Of a stretch of 64,000 bases of DNA, positions 44,620 through 53,889 are shown in pieces. Numbering within the stretch: the stretch's first letter is position 1; the number at the start of each line of letters is the position of its first letter. The stretch is from Nocardia niigatensis NBRC 100131. GTDB taxonomy: Bacteria; Actinomycetota; Actinomycetes; Mycobacteriales; Mycobacteriaceae. Where the stretch lies: contig NZ_BAGC01000050.1 of assembly GCF_000308655.1 (NCBI RefSeq), positions 27,060 through 91,059 on the forward strand. The letters run 5' to 3'. The translations under genes were made by a program, and so were the position numbers. The notes below the pieces were generated by a model that had not been told where the DNA came from, ran no database searches, and saw only the letters and a program-made list of their open reading frames with translations.

Positions 44620-44867
44620 CCCTGACCTCTGAATTCGACTGGTTCCGAACACATCTCGCCGAGCAGGCTGCCCGGCCCGCGCGGCGGCGCGGCCGACTCC
44701 GGCCCGGCACCCCGGCGGCCGACTCCGCGCCCTCGGCAGCCTACCCATCCCGCTGCCCGGTGCGGTCGATCGAACCTCACGAGAGCGGCTGAGCTCGCGC
44801 CCTGCTGCGCATCGGTGCGCGCCCGCCGGACCGGTGCAAGCCAGTTGTTCAGCCGGGCGCGGCCGGC

Positions 44868-45416
44868 TCATTCGCCGGCGGACTCCGAATCGGAGCGATA
44901 CTCCTCGTATTTCGGCCAGTCCGCCGGGATGGCGGTGCCGCGCAGGCCGTGATCGGCGGCCAGGGCGACGGCCTCGTCGCCGAGGGGGTTGAGGCCCGGG
45001 CCCTTGGCCAGGGAGTGCGCGATCAGCACGTGCAGGCACTTGACGCGGTCGGGCATGCCGCCGCCGGCGAAGTCGGTGCCGAGGTCCTCGATGGCATTGC
45101 GCTCGGACAGGTAGCTGTCGTACGCGGCGCGGTAGGCGGCGGCGAGTTCCGGGTCGCGGGTGAGGCGTTCGGACATGTCGCGCATCAGGCCGGTGGTCTC
45201 GAGGCGGCTCGCCTCCGCGGTCAAGCGGGGATCCGTCAGGTAGTACAGGGTCGGGAAGGGGGTGCCGTCCGGGAGCTTGGGCGCGGTCTTCACGACCGCC
45301 GGCAGGCCGTCCGGGGTGCGGTAGGCGATGGCGAGCACGCCGCGCGGAGCCCGGCCCAGTTGCTCGGCGACGATCGCGAGATCGCGCTCGCCGGGGTCGT
45401 TCTCGGCTGTGGTCAC
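44868..45416 (-). CDS. DUF501 protein
   Basis: 182 aa from GTG 45416, whose GTGA overlaps the FtsB stop (translational coupling). DUF501 pattern: IVAEQLGRAPRGVLAIAYR, PTLYYLTDP, ASRLETTGLMRDM, and GGMPDRVKCLHVLIAHSLAKG with the conserved Cys-His pair. Function unknown; conserved with eno and ftsB in actinobacteria (Rv1025). Confidence 0.92.
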   Translation of the reverse strand: MTTAENDPGERDLAIVAEQLGRAPRGVLAIAYRTPDGLPAVVKTAPKLPDGTPFPTLYYLTDPRLTAEASRLETTGLMRDMSERLTRDPELAAAYRAAYDSYLSERNAIEDLGTDFAGGGMPDRVKCLHVLIAHSLAKGPGLNPLGDEAVALAADHGLRGTAIPADWPKYEEYRSDSESAGE

Positions 45417-46105
45417 CTGGGTTGTCCTTCCTCGGTGGGTGCGGGTGGCGGGGGCGCCGGTGCGGGAGGTGGGGTGGAGGCCGGGGCGGCCACGGGCTGC
45501 GGCGACGAAACGCTGTGCCACAGCTGCGTGTACCAGGGGTCCGGCTCCCGGGGCTTGGCGGGCTGGGTCGGGATGGCCGGCTGCTCGATCTCGGGGATCT
45601 GCACGATGTAGGGCGTGTCGCCCGGCATCACCAGGCGCAGGCGGTCCCGGGCCTCGGCCTTGATGTAGTTCGGATCCTGTTGCTGCGCACGGCGATCGCG
45701 CAGGCTCACGACCTCCTCCTCGAGCTGGCGATGCTGCGTGGCCAGTTCGGCGGCGTCCGAGCGCTGCGTGAAATAGGTGCGCAGCGGCACTGCCAGGGTG
45801 AGGGCGAGACCCGCCAGCACGGCGGCCAGCAGGACGGCCCGGCCGGTGGACAGGCCGAGGATCTTGCGTTCGTGCCGTTCGGGATTCGCCACGGTCCTGG
45901 CCGCGGTGCGGCGCTCGGGAGCCGACCTCCCCGAGATCGTACGGCTCTTGCCCGAAGTCGAAGACTTCGACGCGGCACCGGATTTCGAGGCGGCGGCAGC
46001 GTCGTTCCGCTTGCCGCCCGAGGTGCTCTTGGCGCGAACGGAGCGCGACGGGCGCCGGTCACTTCGTCCTGCCGGACTAGTTCCGCGCGCCCGTCGCTCC
46101 GTCAT
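45413..46105 (-). CDS. FtsB/DivIC-like septum protein
   Basis: 230 aa. Cytoplasmic basic, Ser/Ala-rich N-terminus (~1-85), one membrane helix (VLLAAVLAGLALTLAVPL, ~91-110), then a coiled coil (~115-150) and the conserved motif AEARDRLRLVMPGDTPYIV, followed by a Pro-rich tail. FtsB binds FtsL and FtsQ in the divisome. Same order as Rv1024 in mycobacteria. Confidence 0.9.
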   Translation of the reverse strand: MTERRARGTSPAGRSDRRPSRSVRAKSTSGGKRNDAAAASKSGAASKSSTSGKSRTISGRSAPERRTAARTVANPERHERKILGLSTGRAVLLAAVLAGLALTLAVPLRTYFTQRSDAAELATQHRQLEEEVVSLRDRRAQQQDPNYIKAEARDRLRLVMPGDTPYIVQIPEIEQPAIPTQPAKPREPDPWYTQLWHSVSSPQPVAAPASTPPPAPAPPPPAPTEEGQPR

Positions 46106-46209
46106 CTCAACACCTCGAAACTCAGCCGATTGTCCAACTCTTGGGGGTTCTCAGGGGTGGTGACCCCTGAGACCCCATGAGCCACTTCGGGGCTCGAGCT
46201 ACCGATTAT

Positions 46210-47496
46210 TCAGCCTTCGAACGCGAATCGCGGGAAGGCGGCGTCACCGGCGTAGCGCGCCGAGTCGCCCAGGGCGTCCTCGATGCGCAGCAGCTGGTTG
46301 TACTTGGCGACACGCTCGGAGCGAGCGGGCGCGCCGGTCTTGATCTGGCCCGAGCCGACCGCGACCGCCAGGTCGGCGATAGTGGTGTCCTCGGTCTCGC
46401 CGGACCGGTGGCTCATCATGGTCTTGTAGCCGTTGCGGTGGGCCAGCTCGACCGCGTCCAGGGTCTCGGTCAGGGTGCCGATCTGGTTGACCTTCACCAG
46501 GAGTGCGTTGGCGGCGCCCTTGGCGATGCCCTCCTCCAGGCGGTCCGGGTTGGTGACGAACAGGTCGTCGCCGACGAGCTGCACCTTGTCGCCGATCTGG
46601 TCGGTCAGGGAGACCCAGCCGTCCCAGTCGTCCTCGGACAGCGGGTCCTCGATCGAGACGATCGGGTAGTTGCCGAGCAGGCCGGCGTAGAACTCGGCCA
46701 TCTCGGCGGCGGTGTGCACCTTGCCCTCGAACTTGTAACCCTCACCGGTGGTGTAGAACTCGGTGGCGGCCACGTCGAGCGCCAGGGCGATCTCGCTGCC
46801 CAGCTTGAAGCCGGCCTTCTCGATCGCCGAGGCGATCAGGTCCAGGGCGGCACGGGTGTTGGCGACCGACGGCGCGAAACCGCCCTCGTCGCCCAGACCG
46901 GTGGACAGGCCCTGAGCCTTGAGCACCGACTTCAGCGTGTGGTAGACCTCCGCACCCCAGCGCAGCGACTCCTTGAAGGTCGCCGCACCGATGGGGGCGA
47001 TCATGAACTCCTGGACGTCGACGCCGGAGTCGGCGTGCGCGCCACCGTTGAGGATGTTCATCATCGGCACCGGCAGGACGTGGGCGTTCGGGCCGCCGAC
47101 GTAGCGGAACAGCTCCAGGCCCGAGGACTCGGCGGCCGCGCGGGCCACCGCCAGGGAGACACCCAGCAGGGCGTTGGCGCCCAGCCGCGACTTGTCCGGG
47201 GTGCCGTCCAGATCCAGCAGGGTCTGGTCGACGGTGCGCTGCTCGACGGCGTCGAGACCGATCACGGCCGGGGCGATCTCGTCGAGGACACCCTCGACGG
47301 CCTTCTGCACACCCTTGCCCTGGTAGCGGTCGCCACCGTCACGCAGCTCCACGGCCTCGTGCTCACCGGTGGACGCGCCGGAGGGCACGGCCGCGCGGGT
47401 GAGGGTGCCGTCGTCGAGAGCGATCTCGACCTCGACAGTGGGGTTGCCACGCGAATCCAGGATCTCGCGAGCTCCGACCTGTTCGATGATGGCCAC
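46210..47496 (-). CDS. eno: enolase
   Basis: 428 aa from GTG 47496 with AAGGAG upstream. Converts 2-phosphoglycerate to phosphoenolpyruvate. Motifs: AIIEQVGAREILDSRGNPT, SGASTGEHEAVELRDGG, metal ligand SIEDPLSEDDWDGW, and the signature SHRSGETEDTTIADLAV. Typical length. Next to the FtsB-like, DUF501 and Ppx genes as in M. tuberculosis. Confidence 0.98.
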   Translation of the reverse strand: MAIIEQVGAREILDSRGNPTVEVEIALDDGTLTRAAVPSGASTGEHEAVELRDGGDRYQGKGVQKAVEGVLDEIAPAVIGLDAVEQRTVDQTLLDLDGTPDKSRLGANALLGVSLAVARAAAESSGLELFRYVGGPNAHVLPVPMMNILNGGAHADSGVDVQEFMIAPIGAATFKESLRWGAEVYHTLKSVLKAQGLSTGLGDEGGFAPSVANTRAALDLIASAIEKAGFKLGSEIALALDVAATEFYTTGEGYKFEGKVHTAAEMAEFYAGLLGNYPIVSIEDPLSEDDWDGWVSLTDQIGDKVQLVGDDLFVTNPDRLEEGIAKGAANALLVKVNQIGTLTETLDAVELAHRNGYKTMMSHRSGETEDTTIADLAVAVGSGQIKTGAPARSERVAKYNQLLRIEDALGDSARYAGDAAFPRFAFEG

Positions 47497-47658
47497 GAAA
47501 CGACACTCCTTCGGCTGCTGACTCGGCAGGTCGCACGGCGAACCCGTGCGGTCAGAAGCCTAACGTGCCGTGAACCCACCGCCACATCCCCCCGTCGGCG
47601 CGCCAGCAAGATATCCATACCGACCGATCGAAGACGTCCGCAGGGACATCAACTCAGA

Positions 47659-47755
47659 GGTTCGCGGCGCGTCTTCTGGACTGAGTGGAGCGAGGGAGCG
47701 AAGCGGAGGAGCGGAGGGAAGGAAGGAAGAATCGAGACCTCCAGCGCCGCGAACC
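47659..47755. repeat. inverted repeat around a purine-rich tract
   Basis: GGTTCGCGGCGC (47659-47670) and its exact complement GCGCCGCGAACC (47744-47755) flank ~73 bp very rich in A/G with repeated GAGCG/GGAGG units. Lies in the 284-bp gap between eno and lpqU. May be a mobile palindromic element or a structured RNA/terminator region. Confidence 0.6.
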
Positions 47756-47780
47756 CGCCCGGAACGAAGCGGAGGGCCAA

Positions 47781-48536
47781 TCAAACACGGCGGCCGACGC
47801 TGTAGGCGGCGGCGCGGTAGCGGACGGTGTTCATATAACTGGTGGACTGGTTGTAGGTGAGGAGCGCCTGCTGCCAGCCGGGTGCGCCGGTGAGGTCGCC
47901 GCCCATGGCACAGAGGTAGCGCGCGGCGGTGAGGGCGGCGTCGTCGATATTGTCCGGATCGATCTTGCCGTCGCCGTTGGCGTCCACACCCCAGCGCTGC
48001 CAGGTCTCCGGAATGAACTGGAACGGTCCCATGGCCCGGACGTACACCGGGTTGGCGACGGTGGAGCTCGCGTCCAGGATTCGCGCGCGGCCCGGGGAAC
48101 CGTCCAGGGCCAGTCCGCGGATCGGCGGCGACACCGTGCCGTCGTCGGCGATGTGGGATCCGTCGTGCGTGCCGTGCCGGCTCTCCACGCTCGCGATCCC
48201 CGCCAGCGTGGTCCAGCCGATCCCGCACTCCGGCTTCGAGCGCGCCATCACCGCGGCCGCGTATCCGTACGCCTCCAGCGCGAGTACCGGAATCCCGGTC
48301 GGGCCGTGCTGCTCCTCGGCCCAGTCCCGGAGCTGAATCGCGGTGCGGCCCGGCGCATCCAGATTGATGGCGGGCAGAGGCGCGCCCGCCCCCGGCGGCA
48401 TGTCGTCGGGTACGGGCGTGAGATTGCCTGTCCCGCAACCGGTCAGCAATACCAGCGCGGCGGCCGTGCCCAGCAGGCCGGCGCGGGTCAGCGGGGCCCG
48501 GAGGCCGGCCATACGGATACGCACCCCATTCATCAT
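47781..48536 (-). CDS. lpqU: LpqU-like lipoprotein lytic transglycosylase
   Basis: 251 aa from ATG 48536. Lipoprotein signal with lipobox LLTGC. SLT-type domain with catalytic Glu in GIASVESRHG, the GPFQFIPETWQRWGVDANGDG block and a YNQSTSYMNTVR end. Cleaves peptidoglycan glycan strands outside the membrane. Rv1022 (LpqU) lies beside eno in M. tuberculosis, which supports the symbol. Confidence 0.88.
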   Translation of the reverse strand: MMNGVRIRMAGLRAPLTRAGLLGTAAALVLLTGCGTGNLTPVPDDMPPGAGAPLPAINLDAPGRTAIQLRDWAEEQHGPTGIPVLALEAYGYAAAVMARSKPECGIGWTTLAGIASVESRHGTHDGSHIADDGTVSPPIRGLALDGSPGRARILDASSTVANPVYVRAMGPFQFIPETWQRWGVDANGDGKIDPDNIDDAALTAARYLCAMGGDLTGAPGWQQALLTYNQSTSYMNTVRYRAAAYSVGRRV

Positions 48537-48660
48537 CCAGATGGATCGACGCGGAGGCGAACATCGTGAACACGGCGTGGCGGAGTCGCGGGTAACGATC
48601 GTGTTCGACCGGCCTCCGCGCGGGAATCCTATATCCATCCGCTATTTCTACGACACGCCT

Positions 48661-48679
48661 TTAGGTAAGCCTTGCCAAA
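48661..48679 (+). promoter_or_regulatory. IdeR/DmdR iron box
   Basis: TTAGGTAAGCCTTGCCAAA matches the 19-bp IdeR/DmdR consensus (TWAGGTWAGSCTWACCTWA) at 17 positions. It sits 77 bp upstream of the oxygenase GTG and ahead of a TAATAC -10-like element. Iron-loaded IdeR would repress the cluster, so it should be induced under iron limitation. Confidence 0.75.
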
Positions 48680-48756
48680 ATTACGCGGGGGTAATACCGT
48701 CTTTCGCCGAGCCAAGATCACCATGCCATCGCCCAGCCAGGAAGGCCCTTACCTTG

Positions 48757-49833
48757 GTGAAAAGCGTTCTCTCCGAACGTAATCAGCTCCAATCCACTCA
48801 GCTCGAACGACGCGACCTGCCCGAATCCGCGGCGCGGGCCGTGCGCCATCTCGCCGCTGAGATCGCCGTCACAGTCGGGCGGTGTCCGGAGATCGCGACC
48901 ACCCTCACGCACCCGGTCCTGCTGCGCCACATCGACGCCAAGTACGGACGGCTGCCCGACGCCGTGCACGAGGCCATGCGACCGCCCGCCACCTCTGCGG
49001 GCGTGGTCGTCATCGGCCGGCTTCCGGTGGAGGACGAGGAATTCGGGCCGACGCCGTTCAACTGGCAGGAGGCGACCCAGCTGGCCGGCACCCGTGCACC
49101 GCGGTCCGGCTCCTTCCAGCTCGACATCGCCATGCTGCTGCTCGCGCGTTGTGCCGGTGAGCCATTCGGCTGGGAGGGGCAGCAGGCGGGACGCCTGGTC
49201 AACAACATCGTGCCCACGCCCGGCCATGAGCACGAGCAGTCCGGCGCCAGCAGCACCACACTGCTGAGCCCACACACCGAGGACGCCTTCCATCCGGACC
49301 GCGCCAATCTGCTGATGCTCGGCTGCCTGCGCAATCCGGACGGGGTCGCGACCACCGTGTCTTCCATCCGGAACACGGAACTCGATGCGGCGCAAAGGAA
49401 GATCCTGAGCACGCCGCGACTGCCGATCCTGCCGGACGTCTCCTACGGCAGCGGGTTCGGCGACGCCCCGGCGCCGCCGATCGCCACCCTCGGCGACGAC
49501 GCCGGGGCGACGACCCTGCGCTTCGACCCGGCATACACCCCGCTCGATCGGACCGACGACGAATTCCGCTGCGCCTACCGACATTTGACCAGCGAACTCG
49601 AAAGAGTGTGCATCGCCGCCACATTGGCGCCCGGAGAACTGCTCCTGGTGGACAATGACGTGGTGGTGCACGGGCGGGTGCCGTTCACCCCCCGCTACGA
49701 CGGCACCGACCGCTGGCTCAAGCGGGTCAACATCCGTCTGCCGCAACGTCACCGCGACGCCGAGGCCGGGGAAGACGGCTACGGTCAGCGCGTGGTGGCA
49801 CCGTTCCGCACGAACCTAGGACAGAACCCGTGA
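48757..49833 (+). CDS. clavaminate-synthase-like Fe(II)/2-oxoglutarate oxygenase
   Basis: 358 aa from GTG 48757 (TTG 48754 possible). TauD/clavaminate-synthase fold: iron ligands H173 and E175 (SPHTEDAFHPD) and H305 (VVVHGRVPF), with R318-R322 region RWLKRVNIR for 2-oxoglutarate. The closest functional style is the amino acid beta-hydroxylases (VioC, AsnO), which hydroxylate free Arg or Asn. First gene of an iron-box cluster with Dap-type genes, so a hydroxylated amino acid product is plausible. Its stop overlaps the next start (GTGA). Confidence 0.85.
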   Translation: MKSVLSERNQLQSTQLERRDLPESAARAVRHLAAEIAVTVGRCPEIATTLTHPVLLRHIDAKYGRLPDAVHEAMRPPATSAGVVVIGRLPVEDEEFGPTPFNWQEATQLAGTRAPRSGSFQLDIAMLLLARCAGEPFGWEGQQAGRLVNNIVPTPGHEHEQSGASSTTLLSPHTEDAFHPDRANLLMLGCLRNPDGVATTVSSIRNTELDAAQRKILSTPRLPILPDVSYGSGFGDAPAPPIATLGDDAGATTLRFDPAYTPLDRTDDEFRCAYRHLTSELERVCIAATLAPGELLLVDNDVVVHGRVPFTPRYDGTDRWLKRVNIRLPQRHRDAEAGEDGYGQRVVAPFRTNLGQNP

Positions 49834-50819
49834 ATTGCCGCCCCACCCCGCTCCGCGTCCTCAGCCGCAGCGATCTGGCCGACGTCCCGATCTCCCCGGC
49901 CGAGGTGGTGCGGGCCGTCGAGGACGCGTATCTCGCACTGGCCGGCGGTGATTCGGACAACCCGCGCAAGCTCAGCGTCGCCCATCCGGACGGCTGGTCG
50001 GTGGCCTACGCCATGCTGGGGCGCGACGGGCGGCGCCGGGTGGTGGCGATGAAGACCAGCTACAAATTCGACCCGCACCACGACAGGTCGAACAAGCGCT
50101 ATTACACGACGATCTCACTCTACGACGACGCCACCGGCACCCCCATCGCGCTGATGGACTGCGCGCGCGTCGGCGCTCTGCGCACGCCCGCGGTCTCGGC
50201 GCTGCTGGTGCGCGAATGCGTCCGGCCCGGCGCGCGCAGCGTCCTGCTGATCGGCACCGGCACCCAGGGCCGCAATGCGCTACCGCACCTGCTAGCGGCG
50301 AATCCGCAGCTGAATCGACTCATGGTCTACGGCACCCACCCCGAAGGATTGGAAGCGGTGAATCAGCAACTGCTGCAGCATCACCCGCACGCGGAGCTCG
50401 ATATCGCGAGCGACCCGTACATCGCGGCGCGCGAGGCCGACGTCATTCTCGCCACCGCTGGACCCGGCACCCGGGTCGCCATCGAGGCCGAGGACCTGGC
50501 GCCCGGATCCACGGTGGTTCTCGTCGGCTACGGCCTGGCGCCCTCCACGCTCACCGAGGCCGATCGCGTAATCGCCACCAGCGCAGAGCAAATGGCGCTG
50601 ACCGGAACGGATATGGCGGGTCCCGACGGCCGACTACGCAGGGTTGACGCCGAGCTACCCCAGATACTCGACCACCGCGCGGTGGGCCGAGTCAACGACG
50701 ACGAACGAATCTTCGTCTACAACAGCGGTCTGGTGCTGACGGATATCGCCGTCGCGCACGCACTGGCCAGCCGTGCCATTGCCGAGGGGCGGGGCATCGA
50801 GGTATCGCTCTGGGACTGA
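49830..50819 (+). CDS. SbnB-like ornithine cyclodeaminase-family dehydrogenase
   Basis: 329 aa from GTG 49830, translationally coupled. Ornithine cyclodeaminase/mu-crystallin family with the NAD-binding loop VLLIGTGTQGRNALPHL, substrate-side MKTSYKFD and SNKRYYTTISLYDD, and RVGALRTPAVSALLV. SbnB, VioK-type members oxidise N-(1-amino-1-carboxy-2-ethyl)glutamate to L-2,3-diaminopropionate and 2-oxoglutarate, in partnership with an SbnA-like synthase, which is present three genes on. That partnership is the main reason for this specific call. Confidence 0.8.
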   Translation: MNCRPTPLRVLSRSDLADVPISPAEVVRAVEDAYLALAGGDSDNPRKLSVAHPDGWSVAYAMLGRDGRRRVVAMKTSYKFDPHHDRSNKRYYTTISLYDDATGTPIALMDCARVGALRTPAVSALLVRECVRPGARSVLLIGTGTQGRNALPHLLAANPQLNRLMVYGTHPEGLEAVNQQLLQHHPHAELDIASDPYIAAREADVILATAGPGTRVAIEAEDLAPGSTVVLVGYGLAPSTLTEADRVIATSAEQMALTGTDMAGPDGRLRRVDAELPQILDHRAVGRVNDDERIFVYNSGLVLTDIAVAHALASRAIAEGRGIEVSLWD

Positions 50820-51048
50820 AGCGCCCAGCTTGATCCGACGGATTCGCGGGAGAAATTCGCCTGTAAAAGTAATTCCCGACACTGATTCCGCCGATAGCCA
50901 GACATTGGTCCGACCGCCGGCCAATTGAGTTACCGTTTCGCGCAAACACTGTCATGCAGGTTGGCTATCGATGCCATCGGCCGGGGACCGGGGTCGGGGT
51001 CCACTGCGGGGGTGGCCGATGGCCGAAACACCGCACCCGAAAGGAAAA

Positions 51049-52425
51049 ATGTCCGCCTCCGTAGAGACCGTGGTCGTTTCCTCCGGCACAGCCGACATCA
51101 TGGCCGCGCCGATGCCGGCTCACCGCCCCGACTGGGAGGAGCAGCTACTCGCCGACACGAAGCTGCTGCGGGAGATCGCCGAAACGATCGGTGGGCCATT
51201 CCATGTCATGTACCCGGACCGGATCGTCGCGAATATCGCGGCCTTCGCACGGGTCTTCACCCGGACCGGGGTCGAGGGCGCGATCTACTACGGGAAGAAG
51301 GCCAATAAGGCGGCGTGCGTCGTCCGCGCCTGCGCCGAGGCCGGTTGCGGGATCGACGTGGCCAGCGTCGGCGAGCTGAGGGCGGCCATGGACGGGGGCA
51401 TCCGGGGCTCCGACCTGATGGTGACCGGGCCCGCGAAGTCGAATCCGCTGCTGGAGCTCGCGACCCGATCCAGGGCCCTGATCGCCGTCGACGATCTCGA
51501 CGAGCTCGCCCGGCTGTGCGCGATGGACACCGCGAGCCGGGTACTGCTGCGGGTGTTGCCGCCGGGCTCCGACAGTCGCCTCGGCATGACGCCCGACGAA
51601 GTCGATATCGCGCTCGATCGCCTGCGTGGGAGCTCGATTCGCCTGGAAGGCTTCAGCTTTCACCTCAGCGGCTACGAGGTCGCGCCGCGCGCCGAGCTGG
51701 CCCTCGCGCTGATCCAGCGGTGCCGTGAAGCCCGCGGCCTCGGCCATCCCGCCACCACCATCTCCATCGGCGGCGGGTTCGGTGTCGACTATGTCCCGGC
51801 GCGGGCCTGGGAGACCTTCATCGACGGCGTCAATCCGCGCTGGTTCCACCGCGACCGCGCTCCGGACCCGGCCTCCTACTATCCGTACCACTGCCCGGTC
51901 CCCGGCCCGGCAATGCTGGCCGCCATTCTGGAACACAAGGATCTGGCAAACCTGGTGCGGCGGCAGGGAATTCGATTGGTAATCGAACCCGGGCGGGCGC
52001 TGCTCGACAGTGCCGGCAGTACCGTATTCGGGATCCAGGGCGTGAAAGTCCGGACCGCGCACGAACGCCCGTATCTCATCCTGACCGCGAACGGCACCAG
52101 CCTCAGTCTGTCCGAACAATGGTTCGACAGTGAATATCTGCCCGATCCCGTCCTGTGGCCGCGAAGTTCGGGAAAACCCACCCCGACCTGTGTCGGCGGC
52201 TCGTCGTGTCTCGAAGAGGACATGCTGAGCTGGCGCCGGATCCCACTCCCCCGCGCGGCGACCACGGACGATCTGCTCATCTACCCGAATACGGCCGGTT
52301 ATCAGATGGACAGCAACGAGTCGTCATTTCACGACCTGCCCATACCGCCGAAGGTAGTGTTGCGAAGCTCCCCGGATGGACGACAATTCGATTGGACCTT
52401 CGATACCGACGGTTTCCCGATCTGA
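51049..52425 (+). CDS. type III PLP decarboxylase (SbnH/LysA-like)
   Basis: 458 aa from ATG 51049 (AAAGGA upstream; ATG 51019 possible). Alanine-racemase-fold decarboxylase: PLP lysine in YYGKKANKAACVV, HLSGYE, glycine loop SIGGGFGVDY, VIEPGRALLDSAG and the Cys-containing VGGSSCLEEDM loop at the dimer interface. SbnH of the staphyloferrin B pathway, which decarboxylates a citryl-Dap intermediate, belongs to this class, as do LysA and ornithine decarboxylases. Substrate not fixed by sequence; context favours a Dap-derived one. Confidence 0.8.
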   Translation: MSASVETVVVSSGTADIMAAPMPAHRPDWEEQLLADTKLLREIAETIGGPFHVMYPDRIVANIAAFARVFTRTGVEGAIYYGKKANKAACVVRACAEAGCGIDVASVGELRAAMDGGIRGSDLMVTGPAKSNPLLELATRSRALIAVDDLDELARLCAMDTASRVLLRVLPPGSDSRLGMTPDEVDIALDRLRGSSIRLEGFSFHLSGYEVAPRAELALALIQRCREARGLGHPATTISIGGGFGVDYVPARAWETFIDGVNPRWFHRDRAPDPASYYPYHCPVPGPAMLAAILEHKDLANLVRRQGIRLVIEPGRALLDSAGSTVFGIQGVKVRTAHERPYLILTANGTSLSLSEQWFDSEYLPDPVLWPRSSGKPTPTCVGGSSCLEEDMLSWRRIPLPRAATTDDLLIYPNTAGYQMDSNESSFHDLPIPPKVVLRSSPDGRQFDWTFDTDGFPI

Positions 52426-52485
52426 ACAGTTTCGAGTTCACCGCCCGCTACGCGCTCCATCGACTTTCCCGAGGAGAAGTACTCG

Positions 52486-53889
52486 ATGCCGGTTATTGTC
52501 AGGCGAGTGTCCGAGCTCATCGGACGGACACCGCTGTTCGAGCTGGCCGTCAGCCCCAGAACCGGGACTCGGCTACTGCTGAAACTCGAAACCATGAACC
52601 CGACCGGAACCGCCAAAATTCGGATGGCGCGGGCCATGGTGCTGGACGCCGAACAGCGCGGACAGCTGCGGCCGGGCGGCCACATCATCGAATCGACCTC
52701 CGGGAACACGGGTTTGGGATTGGCTGTGGTGGCGCGGGAGCGCGGATATCGGTTCACGGCCGTGGTCGACCACCACGCCTGCCCGGCGAAGTTGAACGCC
52801 ATGCGCGCCATGGGCACCGAACTCGAATTCGTCTCCGACGACGGTGACGACGGCCTGTCGACCTCGGCGCGGGAGGAACGCGCGGCCCAGATGGCACAGG
52901 ACGAGGGGCCGGGCGCGTACTTTCCCGCACAGCACGACAACCTCGCCAATGGCGTCGGGTATCACGCGCTGGCCGAGGAGCTGCTCGAGGACCTCGAGCG
53001 AATCGACATTCTGGTCGGCGCGGTCGGCACCGGTGGTTCGCTGTTCGGGACGGCGCGCGGGCTGCGCGATCACGGATGCGCGCCGCGGCTGGTCGGCGTG
53101 GAGCCGGAGGGGTCTATCGCGTTCGGTGGTCCCGCCCACGACTATTGGCAGTCGGGCACCGGAACGCCGCTCGGGGCCACGCCCGGAATCCATGTGGACC
53201 AGGACCTGCATCTGATCGAGGAACGCGATCGGGTGAAGGTGTCCGATGTCGACGCGTTCGCCACCGCGCGGGCGCTGGCCGCCTCGTCTGGGCTGCTGAT
53301 CGGCGGTTCCTCGGGCAGTTCGGTGTACGCGGCGCTGACCCGGCTCGAGGAGTATCCGGACTTCTCCACGGTGGTGGTCATCATCAATGACGACGGAGAG
53401 AAGTATCTCGACACCGTTTTCGACGACACCTGGATGAGCGACCGCGATCTGATCGATCTGGAGCGCGAGACCGGGGTCGTCGAGCTGCTGGAATCCTTGG
53501 CGCCGCCGCGCCGACCGGATCTCGGCGAACTCACCGTGCGGCGTCACCTGCATCGCGCGCTGCCGGACAACTTCGCCGTCGAGAAGGGGCTCACCGGGGC
53601 GAGCCTGGAGGACTACGCCGACGCGAAGGTGCCGCAGGCCAAGCTGATTCACCTGCTGCAGCGGGTCGGCATGCCGTCGCACGAGATCGCCGGACTGCTG
53701 GCGAGCGGTACCGACGACGACGTCTACCTGGCGCTCGAGAAGCACCGGCAGCGGCTCGACGACCAGCGCACCGTGGTCGACCAGGTGCTGGGGTCCATGC
53801 GCGGATCGCCGCCCGGGCGCGCGGCCACATACACCATCCTGGTGCCCGATCCGGCGCCCGCCGACGTGGACGGGGCTGCCACGAAATGA
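52486..53889 (+). CDS. SbnA-like PLP synthase fused to a MerR-like C-terminal domain
   Basis: 467 aa. Residues ~1-330: cysteine-synthase/SbnA fold with NPTGTAKIR (PLP lysine), STSGNTG phosphate loop, GTGGSLFG and GGSSGSSVYAAL. SbnA-type enzymes join O-phosphoserine and glutamate to give the SbnB substrate. Residues ~340-467 are not part of that fold; ~386-440 (KLIHLLQRVGMPSHEIAGLL, then YLALEKHRQRLDDQRTVVD) look like the effector/dimer helices of MerR regulators. I know of no described protein with this combination. It may sense a ligand or couple two subunits. The stop overlaps the MATE start. Confidence 0.8.
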   Translation: MPVIVRRVSELIGRTPLFELAVSPRTGTRLLLKLETMNPTGTAKIRMARAMVLDAEQRGQLRPGGHIIESTSGNTGLGLAVVARERGYRFTAVVDHHACPAKLNAMRAMGTELEFVSDDGDDGLSTSAREERAAQMAQDEGPGAYFPAQHDNLANGVGYHALAEELLEDLERIDILVGAVGTGGSLFGTARGLRDHGCAPRLVGVEPEGSIAFGGPAHDYWQSGTGTPLGATPGIHVDQDLHLIEERDRVKVSDVDAFATARALAASSGLLIGGSSGSSVYAALTRLEEYPDFSTVVVIINDDGEKYLDTVFDDTWMSDRDLIDLERETGVVELLESLAPPRRPDLGELTVRRHLHRALPDNFAVEKGLTGASLEDYADAKVPQAKLIHLLQRVGMPSHEIAGLLASGTDDDVYLALEKHRQRLDDQRTVVDQVLGSMRGSPPGRAATYTILVPDPAPADVDGAATK

